From Lautropia sp. (GTDB lineage: Bacteria > Pseudomonadota > Gammaproteobacteria > Burkholderiales > Burkholderiaceae_E), in assembly GCA_013813615.1 (NCBI GenBank), contig JACCRJ010000388.1:1-6007 (forward strand): a DNA stretch of 6,007 nucleotides, read 5' to 3'. Under the pieces are notes generated by a model. It searched no databases. It was not told the DNA's origin and worked only from the letters and a program-made list of their open reading frames with translations. The position numbers were made by a program, and so were the translations under genes. Within the stretch, counting starts at the first letter, position 1; each line of letters begins with the position of its first letter. Below, piece by piece: positions 1 through 5,563 of the stretch.

Positions 1-26
1 GGCGGCCCGCCCGGCTGCGGGTTCAT
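1..26 (-). CDS. Possible start of the next minus-strand gene (partial, 8 codons visible)
   Basis: An ATG on the minus strand (bases 26-24) opens a frame that stays open to the window edge and would begin MNPQPGGP. A perfect AAGGAGG Shine-Dalgarno string lies upstream at 46-40, but 13 bases from the ATG, longer than the usual 5-9. The position, 39 bases after the TRAP binding-protein stop and on the same strand, is where a TRAP small permease (DctQ) or another operon gene would often sit. Eight codons are far too few to identify a product, so the gene call rests only on the ribosome binding site and the open frame. Confidence 0.3.
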
Positions 27-46
27 CCGGTCGGATGCGCCTCCTT
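24..46 (-). promoter_or_regulatory. Strong Shine-Dalgarno with a palindrome over the putative start codon
   Basis: The minus strand carries AAGGAGG (46-40), followed by a perfect 6-bp inverted repeat, CATCCG at 24-29 and CGGATG at 32-37, separated by two bases. In RNA this could form a small stem (5 bp with a 4-base loop) holding the ATG and shortening the distance to the ribosome binding site. It is seen directly in the sequence; the translational role is inferred. Confidence 0.4.
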
Positions 47-65
47 CTACCGTTTCCTTCACCCG

Positions 66-1079
66 CTACTTCTTCAGAACCGACATGACGGTGTCGTGCA
101 GGTCGGGCGTCCACTTGGGAAACGCCTTGTAGACCGGCGCCGTCGCCTTCTGGAATGCAGCAATGTCGACGTCCTCCACGAAGGTGACGCCGCCGTCCTT
201 CAGCTTCTTCACATAGTCGTCGTTCATCGCCAGCGTCAGCCGCGTCATCTCGGCGCCACCCTTAGCCCCCTCCTCCACCAGTACCTGCTGGATGTCGGCC
301 GGCAGGGACTTGAAGTACTTCATGTTGATCGGCCACATCGTGAACGCCGTGAAGTGCCCGGTCATCGAAATGACCTTCCGCGTCTCGTGGAGCTTCGATC
401 CCCACAGCGAGCCCAGCGGCGCCTCCGCGGCGGCGACGACGTTCTGCTGCAACGCGCTATAGATCTCAGACCATTGCACGGTGGTCGGCCGTGCTCCCAT
501 CGCTTTGAACGTCTCGATCCACATCTGGTTCGGCGGCACGCGCACGGTCATGCCGGCAATGTCCTGCGGCTTGCGCACCGGCTTGTCGGTGATCAGGTGG
601 CGCTGGCCGAAGTAGCCGTTTGCCATGATCAGCTTGAAGCCGGCCGCATCGAGCTTCTGCTCGATGCCCTTGAACCAGCTCGAGTCCAGCAGCTTTTCGT
701 AGTCGGCGGCGTCCTTGACAAGGTACGGGCCGTTCAGGACGCCGATGTCGGGGACGAAATCCGACATGTAGCCCGGGTCGGTGATGTTCATCACGTTGGC
801 GCCCTGGCGGATCATCTCGTTGACTTCCTTGCCGGAGCCCAACTGCTCGCTCGGAAAGACCTGGATCTGGACGCGATTGCCGGTGCGCTGCGCGACGTTC
901 TTCGCGAAGAACTCCGCCGCCAGGTGAGCCGGCTCGGTGCTGGACAGGGAATGCGCAAAACGGATCTTGATCACGTTCTGGGCATGGGCCGGCATGACCG
1001 CAAAGACAGCGCCTGCGAGGGCCAGTAGCGGTCCGGCGGCGCGGGCGGCGAAACGGAGCGTGGACAATGATCCGGACAT
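66..1079 (-). CDS. dctP: TRAP transporter periplasmic substrate-binding protein, DctP family
   Basis: This 337-residue protein is the extracytoplasmic solute receptor of a TRAP (tripartite ATP-independent periplasmic) transporter, which captures an organic acid and delivers it to the membrane permease. Residues 1-33 form a signal peptide: a short basic N-terminus with R9 and R13, a hydrophobic Ala/Leu core, then AHA-Q, a typical signal peptidase I site. The mature part opens with IKIRFAHSLS, the usual first strand of the fold, and has the segment LITDKPVRKPQDIAGMTVRV around 162-181; R180 matches the arginine that clamps the ligand carboxylate in this family. WSEIYSALQQNVVAAAEAP (203-221) is the familiar region before the hinge. 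The length is normal. I chose the ATG at 1079 over an in-frame ATG at 1127 because AGGAG sits 5 bases upstream and the signal peptide then starts at the N-terminus. The ligand is unknown; the symbol denotes the family, not proven C4-dicarboxylate use. Confidence 0.93.
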   Translation of the reverse strand: MSGSLSTLRFAARAAGPLLALAGAVFAVMPAHAQNVIKIRFAHSLSSTEPAHLAAEFFAKNVAQRTGNRVQIQVFPSEQLGSGKEVNEMIRQGANVMNITDPGYMSDFVPDIGVLNGPYLVKDAADYEKLLDSSWFKGIEQKLDAAGFKLIMANGYFGQRHLITDKPVRKPQDIAGMTVRVPPNQMWIETFKAMGARPTTVQWSEIYSALQQNVVAAAEAPLGSLWGSKLHETRKVISMTGHFTAFTMWPINMKYFKSLPADIQQVLVEEGAKGGAEMTRLTLAMNDDYVKKLKDGGVTFVEDVDIAAFQKATAPVYKAFPKWTPDLHDTVMSVLKK

Positions 1080-1084
1080 GGTGT

Positions 1085-1089
1085 CTCCT
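1085..1089 (-). promoter_or_regulatory. Ribosome binding site deciding the start of the TRAP binding-protein gene
   Basis: AGGAG on the minus strand lies 5 bases before the ATG at 1079-1077. It favours this start over the in-frame ATG at 1127-1125, which would add 16 residues ahead of the signal peptide. Confidence 0.75.
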
Positions 1090-1115
1090 GCTTGGATGGA
1101 TTGTTTTCCGACCGG

Positions 1116-1133
1116 CCGGCCGTTCATGGCCGG
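1116..1133 (-). other. GC-only hairpin in the leader of the TRAP binding-protein gene
   Basis: CCGGCC (1116-1121) and GGCCGG (1128-1133) form a perfect 6-bp stem with a 6-base loop, 36 bases upstream of the start codon. On the minus strand it is followed by an A-rich run, not a T-run, so it is not a standard intrinsic terminator. It could be an RNA stability element, an attenuator between the dioxygenase and binding-protein genes, or a protein site; the loop contains the rejected upstream ATG. Confidence 0.4.
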
Positions 1134-1147
1134 GTACTGTCGGTACT

Positions 1148-1203
1148 GACGGGTGCTGCTGATCGGACGGGTGCTGCTGATCGGACAACTGCTGCTGATC
1201 GGA
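1148..1203. repeat. Three 18-bp direct tandem repeats in the gap before the TRAP binding-protein gene
   Basis: The unit begins at 1148, 1166 and 1184. The first two copies are identical; the third differs at three adjacent bases (GGG becomes AAC). The core TGCTGCTGATCGGA is perfectly conserved in all three copies (1154-1167, 1172-1185, 1190-1203). The array is flanked by direct copies of GGTACTG at 1142-1148 and 1210-1216, with a further copy at 1133-1139. It lies between two genes read on the minus strand. The exact 18-bp spacing could reflect repeated protein binding, or replication slippage of a simple sequence. There is no convincing coding frame here: the array falls outside both flanking genes. 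Confidence 0.85.
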
Positions 1204-1225
1204 AATTCTGGTACTGGCTCTCGCG

Positions 1226-2065
1226 CTACGCCACCTCGCGCCTGCCCTTCTGCTTCGCGCCGGCATAGAGAATCTGCATCTGGCGGTCTATGACCTGCTT
1301 GTGCCGGGCGACCGCGTCCGGATGCATTTCCGCTTCCGGGGAGGTTTCGTGGTCGAAGTTGCCGAACTCATCCTGGCCGCGCACCAGCAGCGCACTCTCG
1401 CGGATGCCTGACTTCTGCGACACATGGGTCGGCACATAGCGGATGGCGAACCCTACCCGACGCACGTCCGAGCCGTTCGGCTCGGAACCGTGGAAGATGA
1501 GGACATGATGAAGCGACATCTGACCTGGCTGGAGCGCCACGTCCACCGCCTGGGAGATGTCGACGTCCACTGCGATCTCCTGGCCCCGGCTCAGCAGGTT
1601 GGTGGCCGCAAACCGGTCTTCGTGAGGCACTTGCTGCTTGTGGGTGCCGGGAATCACGCGCATGCAGCCGTTCTGCGGCACGGAAGGTGTCAGCGCCACC
1701 CAGGCGGTCATCACGTCCGGAGATGACAGGCCCCAGTAGGTGCCGTCCTGGTGCCAGGACACGTAACCAGGGTCGCGGGCATTCTTGGCGAAGAACTGGG
1801 ATCCCCAGCAGAACAGGTTCGGTCCCAGCACGGCTTCGACTGCGTCGAGGATGGCGGGGTGGCGCACCAGCTGGTCCATCCAGGGATAGAGCAGATGGGG
1901 CTTCTGGCCGATGCGCCCGGATAACCGCCCCCCGTGGGCAGCCTCGTTCGCTTCGAGCTGCTGCAGCATTCCGGCGGCCTCTTGCGCAGACATCACGTCG
2001 AGCGGAAAAAGGATCCCGTCCTGCTGGTATCGCCCCACCTGTTCCTGGGAAAGTCCTCTGCTCAT
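1226..2065 (-). CDS. Phytanoyl-CoA dioxygenase (PhyH) family Fe(II)/2-oxoglutarate oxygenase
   Basis: This 279-residue cytoplasmic enzyme should couple decarboxylation of 2-oxoglutarate to hydroxylation of a small substrate at a non-haem Fe(II). The iron triad is visible: H105 and D107 in SWHQDGTYWG, and H192 in LIFHGSEPN. R203, 11 residues after the distal His, sits where PhyH proteins bind the 2-oxoglutarate carboxylate. MTAWVALTPSVPQNGCMRVI (119-138) is the standard PhyH core, and PGTHK follows. Because an Asp occupies the second ligand position, it should be a hydroxylase and not one of the related halogenases, which have Gly or Ala there. The length is typical. I chose the ATG at 2065, though its ribosome binding site is weak (GAGCGG); a TTG at 2086 would add 7 residues and has none. 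It is divergent from the IclR gene, and the TRAP binding-protein gene follows 146 bp downstream, so the two may be co-transcribed. The substrate is unknown; phytanoyl-CoA itself is unlikely. Confidence 0.9.
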   Translation of the reverse strand: MSRGLSQEQVGRYQQDGILFPLDVMSAQEAAGMLQQLEANEAAHGGRLSGRIGQKPHLLYPWMDQLVRHPAILDAVEAVLGPNLFCWGSQFFAKNARDPGYVSWHQDGTYWGLSSPDVMTAWVALTPSVPQNGCMRVIPGTHKQQVPHEDRFAATNLLSRGQEIAVDVDISQAVDVALQPGQMSLHHVLIFHGSEPNGSDVRRVGFAIRYVPTHVSQKSGIRESALLVRGQDEFGNFDHETSPEAEMHPDAVARHKQVIDRQMQILYAGAKQKGRREVA

Positions 2066-2093
2066 GACGCCGCTCGCTACTTTCAATGATAAA
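2064..2093 (+). promoter_or_regulatory. Weak candidate promoter for the IclR gene
   Basis: ATGACG (2064-2069) and GATAAA (2088-2093), 18 bases apart, each match the sigma70 consensus at four of six positions. Transcription would begin near 2100 and give a leader of about 90 bases. It would overlap the dioxygenase promoter region back to back, the usual arrangement for a self-regulated divergent regulator. The match is weak and could be chance. Confidence 0.22.
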
Positions 2094-2114
2094 AGGTATT
2101 TTTGCTTTTGAAAG
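2080..2114. repeat. Inverted repeat CTTTCAA / TTGAAAG spanning the divergent promoter region
   Basis: CTTTCAA at 2080-2086 and TTGAAAG at 2108-2114 are perfect 7-bp inverted arms, 21 bases apart. The right arm is part of the palindrome at 2104-2115. The left arm falls just downstream of the predicted transcription start of the dioxygenase gene. The pair could be two half-sites bound by one regulator across the promoter. Confidence 0.45.
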
Positions 2115-2126
2115 CGCGCAAGTCAA
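2098..2126 (-). promoter_or_regulatory. Candidate sigma70 promoter for the PhyH dioxygenase gene
   Basis: On the minus strand TTGACT (2126-2121) matches the -35 consensus at five of six positions. After exactly 17 bases comes AAAAAT (2103-2098), which matches the -10 consensus at four of six, including the key second A and final T. A start near 2091 would give a leader of about 25 bases to the ATG at 2065. The region is locally AT-rich within GC-rich DNA, which supports a promoter. Confidence 0.5.
2104..2115. promoter_or_regulatory. Candidate operator: palindrome inside the dioxygenase promoter spacer
   Basis: GCTTTTGAAAGC has 5-bp perfect arms (GCTTT and AAAGC) around two central bases. It occupies the spacer between the predicted -35 and -10 elements of the dioxygenase promoter, so a bound protein would block RNA polymerase. 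IclR-family regulators commonly bind short palindromes of about this size in the gap next to their own gene, which makes the neighbouring IclR protein the natural candidate ligand. Binding is inferred. Confidence 0.45.
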
Positions 2127-2191
2127 CCCCGCCGCGCAGCCCACGCATCCACCCTGCGCAGAAACCAGCGCGCCGCAAGAGTCAACCGACG

Positions 2192-3079
2192 ATGAAGACA
2201 GACCGGAGCGGCCGCAGCCACGCGGCTACGAAAGACGCCGGCAACGGGACCGGTCGTGCAGCCGGTTCCCCGCGGGCAGAGAAGCACGTTCCCTACAGCG
2301 CACCGGCGCTGGAGAAGGGGCTGGACATCCTGGAGATGCTGGCCGATGCGACCGCCGGCATGTCCCAGAACCAGATCGCCGCGCAGCTCGGCAGGTCGGT
2401 CGGCGAGATCTTCAGGATGCTGGACGTCCTGGAACGGCGGGCATGGCTCTACCGGTCAGCGACGGACAGCACCTACCGCCTGTCGATGCGGATGTTCGAG
2501 CTTGCGCATCGCCACCCCCAGATCAAGCACCTGGTGAGCGTCGCCCTCCCCCCGATGCACGAACTTGCGCGCGGCACCCGGCAGTCGAATCACCTGGTGG
2601 TCCACCACGACCGGCGCATCCTGGTGGTCGCCCAGGTGGACAGCCCCGAGGCCATGGGCTTTTCGGTACGGATCGGCGCGCATTTTCCCTTCCGCCTCGA
2701 CCGGGTCTCCGCTCGGACGTTGAGCGCGTTTCAGCCCACGCACCGGCGTGATGAACTGATCCAGGAGATGATCGACAACGATCCCAGCCCGCTGCCGCGG
2801 GCACGTCTGCAGAAGATGGTCGCGGCGATCGCCGCCCGCGGCTACGAAGTGAAGGAGAGCGCCACCCTGCCCGGGATCACCGATATCTGCTGCCCGATCT
2901 TCGACCAGAGCGGCTTCGCCGTCGCCACTCTGACCCAGCCGTACCTGCGCCAGCGCGACGTCAAGTCGAGCATCGAGCAGTCTTGCGAAGCCCAACTGCG
3001 TACCGTCCGGCTGATATCCATGGGACTCGGAGCGGCCGCGTCGGACGGCGAACACCGTCCTTTCGGGCCGCCACCGTAG
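2192..3079 (+). CDS. IclR-family transcriptional regulator
   Basis: This 295-residue cytoplasmic DNA-binding protein probably controls the surrounding catabolic genes in response to a small molecule. Residues about 36-98 form the winged helix-turn-helix: ALEKGLDILEML opens it, MSQNQIAAQLGRSVGEIFRM (57-76) is the helix-turn-helix, and YRLSMRMFEL ends the wing. Residues about 105-278 are the IclR effector-binding domain, with the typical GITDICCPIFDQSGFAVATL near 228-247. A basic, low-complexity tail of about 35 residues precedes the DNA-binding domain. I chose the ATG at 2192, which has only a weak AAGAG ten bases upstream. A TTG at 2102 would add 30 Lys/Arg/Pro-rich residues, but it lies within the predicted dioxygenase promoter and has no ribosome binding site. 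It is divergent from the dioxygenase gene and 94 bp ahead of the molybdenum hydroxylase on the same strand, so it may regulate both sides. The effector is unknown. Confidence 0.92.
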   Translation: MKTDRSGRSHAATKDAGNGTGRAAGSPRAEKHVPYSAPALEKGLDILEMLADATAGMSQNQIAAQLGRSVGEIFRMLDVLERRAWLYRSATDSTYRLSMRMFELAHRHPQIKHLVSVALPPMHELARGTRQSNHLVVHHDRRILVVAQVDSPEAMGFSVRIGAHFPFRLDRVSARTLSAFQPTHRRDELIQEMIDNDPSPLPRARLQKMVAAIAARGYEVKESATLPGITDICCPIFDQSGFAVATLTQPYLRQRDVKSSIEQSCEAQLRTVRLISMGLGAAASDGEHRPFGPPP

Positions 3080-3163
3080 ACGCCGGCCGCGCCGGGGAGC
3101 CGCCTTGCTTCAGTCTAGAATCGGAGCCGGAACAATCTGTACCGTTGCGCGCGGGCATCGCCC

Positions 3164-3169
3164 AGGAGA
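3164..3169 (+). promoter_or_regulatory. Ribosome binding site deciding the start of the molybdenum hydroxylase gene
   Basis: AGGAGA lies 4 bases before the ATG at 3174. It fixes this start over an in-frame TTG at 3105, whose 23 extra residues do not resemble the family N-terminus. The 94-bp gap after the IclR stop otherwise holds a small GC hairpin at 3083-3095 and an isolated -10-like TAGAAT at 3116-3121 with no matching -35. Confidence 0.8.
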
Positions 3170-3173
3170 TTTC

Positions 3174-5501
3174 ATGAGTACCGACTCAATCGCCACCCGT
3201 TTCGGCAGTGGCCAGGCAGTACGCCGCCTGGAAGACGACGCCCTCCTGAGAGGCAAGGGCAAGTTCACCGACGACGTGATACCCGAGGGTCAGGTTTGCA
3301 TCCAGTTCCTGCGCTCGCCCTACCCCCACGCGCGCATCGTTTCCGTGAACACCGCGCCGGCCCGTGGCCTGACCGGGGTCATCGCGGTCTACAGCGGCGC
3401 GGATCTGGTGAAGGCGGGTGTACAGCCGCTGCCCGGCGTGGCAGGCTTCCCGCGGCCCGACGGTTCCCCGGCGGTAACACCGCGGCGCCATCCCCTCGCC
3501 CCGGACGTCGCCCGCTTCGTCGGGGATCCGATTGTTGCGGTGGTTGCACAGACGCGCGAACAGGCGCGGGACGCACTCGAGGCGATCGTGGTCGACTACG
3601 AAGAACTGCCGTCGGTGATCGACAGCGCAGCCGCGCTCGCCCTCGGCGCGCCCCTGGTGATGCCGGAGATCGGCGACAACGTTTCAGCGGAATTGCGCCA
3701 CGGCGATGCCGCCGCCACCGACCAGGCGTTTTCCCGCGCCCGGCACACGGCCAGCATCAGCATCGTCAACCAACGGTTGGCAGCTTCGCCGATAGAGCCT
3801 CGGACCGTCCTGGCTGCCTTCCAGCCCGCGGATGGCAGGCTCACCGTTCGCCTGAGCAGCCAGATGCCGACGGGTGCCCGCGACACCCTCGGCACCGTCC
3901 TCGGGATGGGGAAGGACAAGATCAGGGTACTGGTCGGCGACGTGGGCGGCGGCTTCGGCATGAAGACCGGCCTCTATCCGGAAGACGCGGTGGTCGCCTA
4001 CGCGGCGCGCGACCTGAAGATGCCCGTCAAGTGGGTGGCCGACCGCAGCGAGGAACTGTTGTCGTCGGTGCACGGCCGGGACGTCTGCAGCGACGCGGAG
4101 CTGGCCCTGGACGCGGACGGCCGCATCCTCGGCCTGCGCATCCGCTCGCTCGCGAACGTCGGCGCCTACGCCAGCGGCGTCGGCGTGGCGATCCAGCTGC
4201 TGATCGGCCCCTGGGTCACCACCAGCGTCTATGACATCACGACGATCGACCTCAAGCTCACCGCCGTGATGACCAACACCGCGACCACCGGCGCCTACCG
4301 GGGTGCCGGCCGGCCGGAAGCCATCTACCTGATCGAACGGCTGATGGACGAAGCCGCGCGGGTAACCGGGCTGTCACGCACGCAGATCCGTCGCCGCAAC
4401 ATGATCCGGCCGGAGCAGATGCCCTACCGCAATCCGATGGCGCAGACCTACGATTCCGGCAAGTTCGAATCGGTCATGAACCAGGGCCTGGCGCTTGCGG
4501 ACTGGGACGGCTTCGAGAAGCGGCTGGCACAGTCGCAGTCACGTGGCCGCTGGCGCGGCATCGGCATCGCCACCTTCCTGGAATGGACCGGGGGCAACGT
4601 TTTCGAGGAACGGGTGACCGTGCGGGTCGCTGCCGATGGCTTCATCGAGATCGTCTCCGCCACGCAGGCGATGGGTCAGGGCATTGTCACCAGCTACGCC
4701 CAGCTCGCAGTGGACATCTTCGGCGTGCCTATCGAGAAGATCAGGATCGTGCAGGGCGACACCGACCTCGCCAACGGCTTCGGCAGCGCCGGCTCCAGGT
4801 CGCTCTTTACCGGCGGCTCCTCGGTGCAGGTGGCTTCGCAGCGGACCATCGAGAAGGCGAAACCGCTGGCGGCGGAAGAGCTGGAAGTGAGCGAATCGGA
4901 CATCGAGTACCAGGAAGGCGTCTTCCGGGTGGTCGGCACGGATCGGGAGGTGGGACTCTTCGAGCTCGCCGCGCGTCAGCCCGACACTGCCATCTACGTC
5001 GACTCGACCAGCACGGTCGGCGGACCCACCTGGCCGAACGGCTGCCATATCTGCGAGGCGGAGGTCGATCCGCTGACTGGCGAGGTGGCGGTGGTGAGCT
5101 ATGCCTCGGCCAACGACGTGGGACACGTCGTCAACCCGATGATCGTCACCGGCCAGCTGGAAGGCGGCGCGGCGCAGGGCATCGGCCAGGCGCTGTGCGA
5201 GCAGGTGGTGTACGACCCGGAATCGGCCCAGCTGGTCACCGGCAGCTTCATGGACTATGCGATTCCGCGCGCCGATATCGTCGGACCGATCGCCACCGTC
5301 CTCGACCAGTCGACCCCCTGCCTGCTGAATCCTCTCGGGGTCAAGGGGGTGGGCGAACTCGGCACCATCGGCGCAACGCCGGCTGTGGTGAGTGCGGTCA
5401 TCGACGCCCTCTCCAGGGCGGGCCACGGGGAAGCGGCCCGCAAGCTGCAGATGCCGCTCACCGGCGCGAGAGTCTGGGGCGCGCTGAACGCCTCGGCGTA
5501 A
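3174..5501 (+). CDS. Xanthine dehydrogenase/CoxL-family molybdopterin-binding large subunit
   Basis: This 775-residue protein is the catalytic, molybdenum-cofactor-binding subunit of a xanthine-dehydrogenase-family hydroxylase, which uses water to hydroxylate a heterocycle, aromatic or aldehyde and passes electrons on to [2Fe-2S] and FAD subunits. The small N-terminal a/b-hammerhead domain covers about 20-145 (GKGKFTDDV, then PHARIVSV). Cofactor motifs follow in order: GDVGGGFGMK (255-264), AYRGAGRPEA (374-383), AMGQGIVTSYAQL (499-511) and GSRSLFTGGSS (540-550). The catalytic glutamate is E728 in KGVGELGTIG. The active-site loop reads AYRGAGR, not the AYRCSFR of true aerobic CO dehydrogenase, so it is a form II (CoxL-like) enzyme and not a CO oxidiser. 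The length is full and all key residues are present. The FAD (medium) and iron-sulfur (small) subunit genes that usually adjoin are absent: IclR lies upstream and a convergent TRAP permease downstream. The substrate cannot be told. Confidence 0.94.
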   Translation: MSTDSIATRFGSGQAVRRLEDDALLRGKGKFTDDVIPEGQVCIQFLRSPYPHARIVSVNTAPARGLTGVIAVYSGADLVKAGVQPLPGVAGFPRPDGSPAVTPRRHPLAPDVARFVGDPIVAVVAQTREQARDALEAIVVDYEELPSVIDSAAALALGAPLVMPEIGDNVSAELRHGDAAATDQAFSRARHTASISIVNQRLAASPIEPRTVLAAFQPADGRLTVRLSSQMPTGARDTLGTVLGMGKDKIRVLVGDVGGGFGMKTGLYPEDAVVAYAARDLKMPVKWVADRSEELLSSVHGRDVCSDAELALDADGRILGLRIRSLANVGAYASGVGVAIQLLIGPWVTTSVYDITTIDLKLTAVMTNTATTGAYRGAGRPEAIYLIERLMDEAARVTGLSRTQIRRRNMIRPEQMPYRNPMAQTYDSGKFESVMNQGLALADWDGFEKRLAQSQSRGRWRGIGIATFLEWTGGNVFEERVTVRVAADGFIEIVSATQAMGQGIVTSYAQLAVDIFGVPIEKIRIVQGDTDLANGFGSAGSRSLFTGGSSVQVASQRTIEKAKPLAAEELEVSESDIEYQEGVFRVVGTDREVGLFELAARQPDTAIYVDSTSTVGGPTWPNGCHICEAEVDPLTGEVAVVSYASANDVGHVVNPMIVTGQLEGGAAQGIGQALCEQVVYDPESAQLVTGSFMDYAIPRADIVGPIATVLDQSTPCLLNPLGVKGVGELGTIGATPAVVSAVIDALSRAGHGEAARKLQMPLTGARVWGALNASA

Positions 5502-5503
5502 CC

Positions 5504-5537
5504 TCGATCCGGGGCTTCAGGCGCAGCCCCGTCTCGA
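5504..5537. terminator. Hairpin after the molybdenum hydroxylase gene, likely termination element
   Basis: CGGGGCT (5510-5516) pairs with AGCCCCG (5525-5531) across an 8-base loop. After a two-base mismatch on each side, TCGA (5504-5507) pairs with TCGA (5534-5537). It begins 3 bases past the stop codon at 5499-5501. No T-run follows on either strand, so it is not a textbook intrinsic terminator, but position and strength between convergent genes suggest transcript ending or 3'-end protection. Confidence 0.5.
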
Positions 5538-5562
5538 ATTGGAGCTGTAGCAGCCCCGATTC
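5536..5562. terminator. Second hairpin in the convergent gap, adjoining the TRAP permease stop
   Basis: Bases 5536-5547 pair with 5551-5562 around a 3-base loop, as a 12-position stem with one G-U pair (5540/5558) and one A/C mismatch (5543/5555). On the minus strand the same positions give one mismatch and one G-U, so both transcripts can fold. It ends one base from the permease stop codon (5566-5564). No T-run follows. It shares bases 5536-5537 with the neighbouring hairpin, so the two outermost stems compete slightly. Confidence 0.5.
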
Positions 5563-5563
5563 A

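Noticed and set aside
96..1028. Plus-strand open frame of 310 codons
   Set aside because: It lies opposite the TRAP receptor gene; the Arg/His/Leu-rich translation shows no domain and is typical of the antisense frame of a GC-rich gene.
1148..1203. CRISPR array
   Set aside because: The units are 18 bp and directly abutting, with no unique spacers and no cas genes.
466..1266. Minus-strand frame of 266 codons covering the tandem repeats
   Set aside because: It translates the repeats as repeated SDQQHP, but it overlaps the well-supported receptor gene in another frame and is Arg/Pro-rich with no recognisable fold.
1226..2065. Non-haem iron halogenase of the SyrB2 type
   Set aside because: The second iron ligand is Asp (D107 in HQD), whereas halogenases have Gly or Ala there to leave room for chloride.
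2456..3055. Minus-strand frame opposite the IclR gene
   Set aside because: It has no family resemblance and is fully covered by the regulator's coding sequence.
3105..3136. Promoter for the hydroxylase gene from TTGCTT (3105) with AACAAT (3131), or from TAGAAT (3116)
   Set aside because: The first pair is 20 bases apart, too far for sigma70, and TAGAAT has no -35 at a fitting distance. The gene may be read through from the IclR promoter.
4539..5426. Minus-strand frame of 295 codons opposite the hydroxylase gene
   Set aside because: Its composition is that of a shadow frame (rich in Arg, His, Asp and Gly) and no ribosome binding site or domain is visible.
3174..5501. Aerobic CO dehydrogenase (true CoxL)
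   Set aside because: The active-site loop is AYRGAGR, not the AYRCSFR of form I enzymes, and no coxM or coxS lies nearby.
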